This document shows, piece by piece, positions 61,187-64,000 of a stretch of DNA of 64,000 nt. Source of the stretch: Caldilineaceae bacterium SB0661_bin_34. GTDB taxonomy: Bacteria; Chloroflexota; Anaerolineae; Caldilineales; Caldilineaceae. A program made the translations under genes and the position numbers. The stretch spans positions 1 to 64,000 of the forward strand of contig VXMJ01000083.1 of NCBI GenBank assembly GCA_009841145.1, written 5' to 3'. The notes under the pieces are model-generated. The model made no database searches and was not told the DNA's origin. It saw only the letters and a list, made by a program, of their open reading frames with translations. Positions within the stretch are counted from its first letter, which is position 1; every line of letters starts with the position of its first letter.

Positions 61187-61843
61187 TCAGGGCACACAGT
61201 CTGTTGGGAGGAATGTGCCTGCGTGGCGCCGGAGATCCTGATGTGTATCAATATCGGCAAGTTGGCCGGGAGCCGTTTCCACCTCGCCTACTTCGCTCCT
61301 ATGTGTCTCAAGGATGCCCCGCGCTCCCCGGTCCCCCTTCAAGCTCCTGATGCTGGACCACCAGACTCGCCCAAAAAGAGCGGGAGCTCCCAGCAGTTTT
61401 CCTTTGTGGACCGGAGCCGACATCGTCCAACCTTGATGCCACCGTTGTTGCAGACTGCGTAGGAGGTCGGGGGAAACAAGGGGTTGGTCGCTCAACATGA
61501 ACAACACAGCTTCCACATTCGATGCGGTTCTTTCAAGATGATCGATGCCCATCTGCAGGCTGGTGGACATGCCACGCGACCAACCTGCGTTGTGGCATAA
61601 GCTCAAGCCGTCGTAGTTCCCGAGATGGGGAACAACCGTCCGTTCCACCTCGGCCTGATGAGCACCTGTCACCACGACAATGGGTGAGGACGGCCGTCTG
61701 GCCTGCGCGGCGAGAGCGATGGCGTGTTCCAACAAGGTGCGGCCGCCAAGAACCGCGACCTGCTTGGCCCCACCGAAGCGACTTCCGCCACCGGCGGCCA
61801 AGATCACGAAGCTACAGGTTGCGGTTGGCGAGGTGGTGGTCAT
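61187..61843 (-). CDS. MocA-like molybdenum cofactor nucleotidyltransferase
   Basis: A 218-residue NTP-transferase. Signatures are FVILAAGGGSRFGGAKQV (nucleotide loop), IVVVTGAHQAEV, LFMLSDQPLVSPDLL and GDRGARGIL, as in MocA/MobA-like enzymes that add CMP (or GMP) to molybdopterin. Molybdenum hydroxylases of the xanthine oxidase family need the MCD form of the cofactor, so this gene may mature the fused hydroxylase at 44-47 kb. ATG 61843 is preferred because the conserved part follows it closely; the frame is open to 61867. Confidence 0.82.
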   Translation of the reverse strand: MTTTSPTATCSFVILAAGGGSRFGGAKQVAVLGGRTLLEHAIALAAQARRPSSPIVVVTGAHQAEVERTVVPHLGNYDGLSLCHNAGWSRGMSTSLQMGIDHLERTASNVEAVLFMLSDQPLVSPDLLRSLQQRWHQGWTMSAPVHKGKLLGAPALFGRVWWSSIRSLKGDRGARGILETHRSEVGEVETAPGQLADIDTHQDLRRHAGTFLPTDCVP

Positions 61844-62052
61844 ACAAAAAGCTCGGTTCGGAGGCAAAGGACGCGGAGTGACTGAGTGGGGCCTGTTGTG
61901 GCGCGCCTGGAGCCACTCTGCTGTCTTGCGTTGTCGCCTGGGAGTTTGGGTTCGGGGAAACCTGAGGGGGGCGGCATCGCGGGAAGCGGGTCAGATGCTC
62001 GGGTTCGGGGTCGGAATCCCCGAAACGAGGAAGCCTATCCGTTTCGGAGAGT

Positions 62053-62457
62053 CTACTGTGCCAGTGCGGACAGGAACTGTGGGGCATTGACGATCCTTGT
62101 GCCGCGGTGTTCCTCAAGAGGCAACAGATGCCGCCGATCACCGGTGACCAGGTAGTCGGCAGAAGCTTCCAATGCACATTCCAGAATACGGTTGTCGGCA
62201 TGGTCCGGCTTGATCACGTCCAGATGTTGACGGGGTTCAACTAAGGTGGCGACTCGATGCAGTGCTTCGAGGGCCGTGGACGAGCGATCATCGGACCAGT
62301 TGAACTTGCGCTCAAGGACTTCGGCCACTTCTTCCAATATGAATAAGGACAGATATAGTTCGAACCGCGCCCTGCGAGCCAGATCGAGCACCATGCGTTC
62401 GTTGCCTGGAAAGTTCAATCCGGAAATGATGACGTTGGTATCCAGAACAACCCTCAT
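62053..62457 (-). CDS. PIN-domain toxin (VapC-like)
   Basis: A 134-residue PIN-domain ribonuclease. Acidic active-site residues lie in MRVVLDTNVIISG, LFILEEVAEVLE, DHADNRILECAL and YLVTGDRRHLL. The frame is open to 62571, but ATG 62457 begins the PIN fold and overlaps the TGA of the RHH antitoxin gene by 4 bp. It should cleave RNA when the antitoxin is lost. Confidence 0.88.
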   Translation of the reverse strand: MRVVLDTNVIISGLNFPGNERMVLDLARRARFELYLSLFILEEVAEVLERKFNWSDDRSSTALEALHRVATLVEPRQHLDVIKPDHADNRILECALEASADYLVTGDRRHLLPLEEHRGTRIVNAPQFLSALAQ

Positions 62458-62711
62458 GTCCGGGCCGGGTTGGTCTCGGATCGATATTCTTCCACTAGGC
62501 GGGCCACGTCCTCCGGTCCGATACCCTCTTCCCTTGCCTTCTGCTCTCCATATTGGAGGAGCTGCCGCCACTCGTGCTCTTCAATGTAGCGGACCACTGC
62601 AGTGCGCAAAAACTCACTTCTGGAGCTTCCCTGCTGTGCTGCCACCTCGTTCACCCTTTCCGCCATTTCCGGTGGTAGGGAGAAAGTGATTGTCTTGGTT
62701 GTGCGTGCCAT
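62454..62711 (-). CDS. Ribbon-helix-helix antitoxin (CopG-like)
   Basis: An 85-residue protein. The N-terminal part (TKTITFSLPPEMAERVNEVA, then SSRSEFLRTAVVRYIEE) is a ribbon-helix-helix DNA-binding domain, followed by a helical tail that should wrap the toxin. Its stop overlaps the PIN start, a standard toxin-antitoxin arrangement. ATG 62711 is chosen over 62720. It likely represses its own promoter in the short region 62712-62780. Confidence 0.85.
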   Translation of the reverse strand: MARTTKTITFSLPPEMAERVNEVAAQQGSSRSEFLRTAVVRYIEEHEWRQLLQYGEQKAREEGIGPEDVARLVEEYRSETNPART

Positions 62712-62957
62712 AAGTACCATGGTTGTTACTGGGTCTTACTTGCCCAGTGTACCATCGGAGTTCCCTCCCGGTGATTGCAGCTTTCGCCCCGCCTCCCAAT
62801 GCGTCGGAAGGTCGGCACTGGGAGATTGGAACCTGAGGCCGCATGGCGGAACTTCAGGAAAGAGTCGCATCCCCCGTATCCAACCTGCCATCGGTCGACC
62901 ACGCCACCCCCGCGGTGCAGCACCATACGCGGACTCGTCAACAGGACGACGCAGGTT

Positions 62958-64000
62958 TCAGAACAGCTGCGCGTAGGACGGCTGAAAGGCATACCGCTCG
63001 AGGTGGAGGGTTAGGTCCACCGCGCGGCCGGCCGGCAAGTCGACCTGTGCCCTGCCCCCGGAATCGGCTTCCTGTATATCCTCCCGGGTTCCATCCGCTT
63101 CCACGGCCTTGATGCGGTGTTCCCCGAACGCTCCGCCCTGGATGAGCAGGGAGCGACATTCCCCGGGGTGGATATTCACCAGGCTGACCGAGACTGTGTC
63201 GGCGTCCATCGCGGTTACTAGGGCTGCCGTGTCCTGCGGCAGGCCCGGCCGCCGTTCCGTCGCGTCGAAGTACCTGAGCCGGGTGTGCAGGAGCCCCCCG
63301 TGGTACACGATCTGCGGCCCACCGCAGGTTAGCTGCAGCAGACTTTCGGTGTGGACCGGATTGCGGTCCTGCCAGTGATGGACGTCCCAGGTCTCCGGAT
63401 CCCCGTCGTCGTTCCGGATCAGATCCATGCGGCGCAGCACCTCGCTGTACTGGTTCTGCAGGATTAAGGACGGATAGTCCGGGAGCTTCCCTTGCAGGTA
63501 GAGGAACCAGGGGCCGGCATGCTGATCGTCGCCCTTGCCGCGGCCCGGCGCCAGCCGGCTCCATTCGTTCCTCATCTCCGGCACGCGCTCAAGGCGAGCC
63601 AGATCCTCCTCGGCAAAGGACATGAAGTAGAGCTGGAGCAGGTGCTGGGGCCGAAACGGTCGAAATGACTGCCAGCCCGAATCGGTGCGGCGGTGGGGCA
63701 CCAGCCACCGGCCGTTGTCTTCCCGACCCTGCGACTGCACGAAGTCCAGCTGGCCGCGCGGGATGTCCAGATAGCCCATGTCGCCGGTTAGCAGAACCGC
63801 ATTCATGGCCGCCACGGTCAGGGGTTCGATGATCGTGGGGAAACCGTGCGGCCACGACCAGCCGTAGTAGCCGCCCCACCACTTGCCGTCCATGCACTCG
63901 CCGATGGTGCCGGAGGGGCCGACATTGTCCGGACAGATGCCGTTGTTGCACCGAATGCGGTCCGCCCAGGATTCCAGGTAGTCCAGGACCCAGCTTCGGT
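62958..64000 (-). CDS. Alpha/alpha-toroid-like hypothetical protein, partial (paralog of 35566-37446)
   Basis: The coding frame runs off the window end; the visible 347 codons are the C-terminal part. It aligns block by block with the 35.6-kb protein: RSWVLDYLESWADRIRCNNG with RAWITEYLSAWQERADANGG, ICPDNVGPSG with LIPDNVGLSG, GGYYGWSWPHGFP with GGLYGWTWPHGYY, and both end in a beta-rich domain (DTAALVTAMDADTVSVSLVN). Function is unknown; a role in glycan breakdown is inferred from fold-like features and gene context of the paralog. Confidence 0.78.
   Translation of the reverse strand, partial: RSWVLDYLESWADRIRCNNGICPDNVGPSGTIGECMDGKWWGGYYGWSWPHGFPTIIEPLTVAAMNAVLLTGDMGYLDIPRGQLDFVQSQGREDNGRWLVPHRRTDSGWQSFRPFRPQHLLQLYFMSFAEEDLARLERVPEMRNEWSRLAPGRGKGDDQHAGPWFLYLQGKLPDYPSLILQNQYSEVLRRMDLIRNDDGDPETWDVHHWQDRNPVHTESLLQLTCGGPQIVYHGGLLHTRLRYFDATERRPGLPQDTAALVTAMDADTVSVSLVNIHPGECRSLLIQGGAFGEHRIKAVEADGTREDIQEADSGGRAQVDLPAGRAVDLTLHLERYAFQPSYAQLF

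Noticed and set aside
61997-62030. TTCGGGG/CCCCGAA hairpin resembling a tRNA T-arm
   Set aside because: No tRNA can be folded around it and no T-run follows on the minus strand, so neither tRNA nor terminator is supported.

Overview
The window looks like chromosomal DNA of an uncultured, GC-rich Chloroflexota bacterium, most likely of the Caldilineaceae type that is common in marine and sponge metagenomes. This is an inference from gene style, not from a marker gene. The supporting traits are Tat/lipoprotein solute-binding proteins ending in LAAC, many PhyH, AGE, MR/MLE, SDR and Gfo/Idh/MocA catabolic genes, Uma2 proteins, PIN/DUF433 toxin-antitoxin pairs and abundant insertion sequences. There is no rRNA gene, no convincing tRNA and no complete CRISPR-cas locus.

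Layout. 0-11 kb: the right end of a TnpB element, then a two-domain esterase, an AGE-family epimerase, a carbohydrate ABC importer (Tat lipoprotein binding protein, terminator-like hairpin, two permeases, no ATPase), a PhyH dioxygenase, a VCBS/UnbV lipoprotein and a GH5-like hydrolase. 11-14.6 kb: an accessory patch with an IS5-like transposase remnant, two CRISPR-like repeats, a LysM protein ending in eight acidic 11-residue repeats, a MITE-like element and an APH-fold kinase. 14.6-22.7 kb: a DUF433/DUF5615 module, a phytoene-desaturase-like oxidoreductase, an MFS carrier, an SDR, a polysaccharide deacetylase and an arabinose/fucose-isomerase-like protein.

22.8-30.8 kb is a mobile-element cluster. 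Two TnpB elements with identical proteins lie in inverted orientation. The first abuts a broken aldo/keto reductase. Between them are an ISAs1 element with perfect ends but a broken transposase, a chimeric Mrr-like protein and a Gfo/Idh/MocA oxidoreductase. 30.9-38.3 kb: an enolase-superfamily dehydratase, a sugar isomerase, RdgB, an orphan binding protein, a large predicted alpha/alpha-toroid protein and an aldo/keto reductase. 38.6-50.6 kb: a rifampicin-phosphotransferase-like enzyme, an SBD-HNH endonuclease, an M20 amidohydrolase, a fused [2Fe-2S]/molybdopterin hydroxylase with an NHL-propeller partner, a Uma2 protein and a dienelactone hydrolase lipoprotein. 50.8-55.3 kb: an orphan Vsr nuclease and a tight four-gene run (membrane dipeptidase, DHDPS-like aldolase, SDR, TIM-barrel isomerase).

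55.4-58.6 kb holds the most unusual locus: a protein fusing an N-terminal GPP34 (GOLPH3-like) domain to a complete cytochrome P450, followed 17 nt later by an acyltransferase-3 membrane protein. 59.9-64 kb: a bicupin, DUF2905, a MocA-like cytidylyltransferase (a plausible cofactor-maturation partner of the molybdoenzyme), an RHH/PIN toxin-antitoxin pair and a truncated paralog of the toroid protein.

Overall this is a scavenging lifestyle: import and breakdown of sugars, uronates, amides and N-heterocycles, interrupted by recently active transposons. Four copies of a CRISPR-like repeat, all on the plus strand and without cas genes, are scattered through intergenic DNA.
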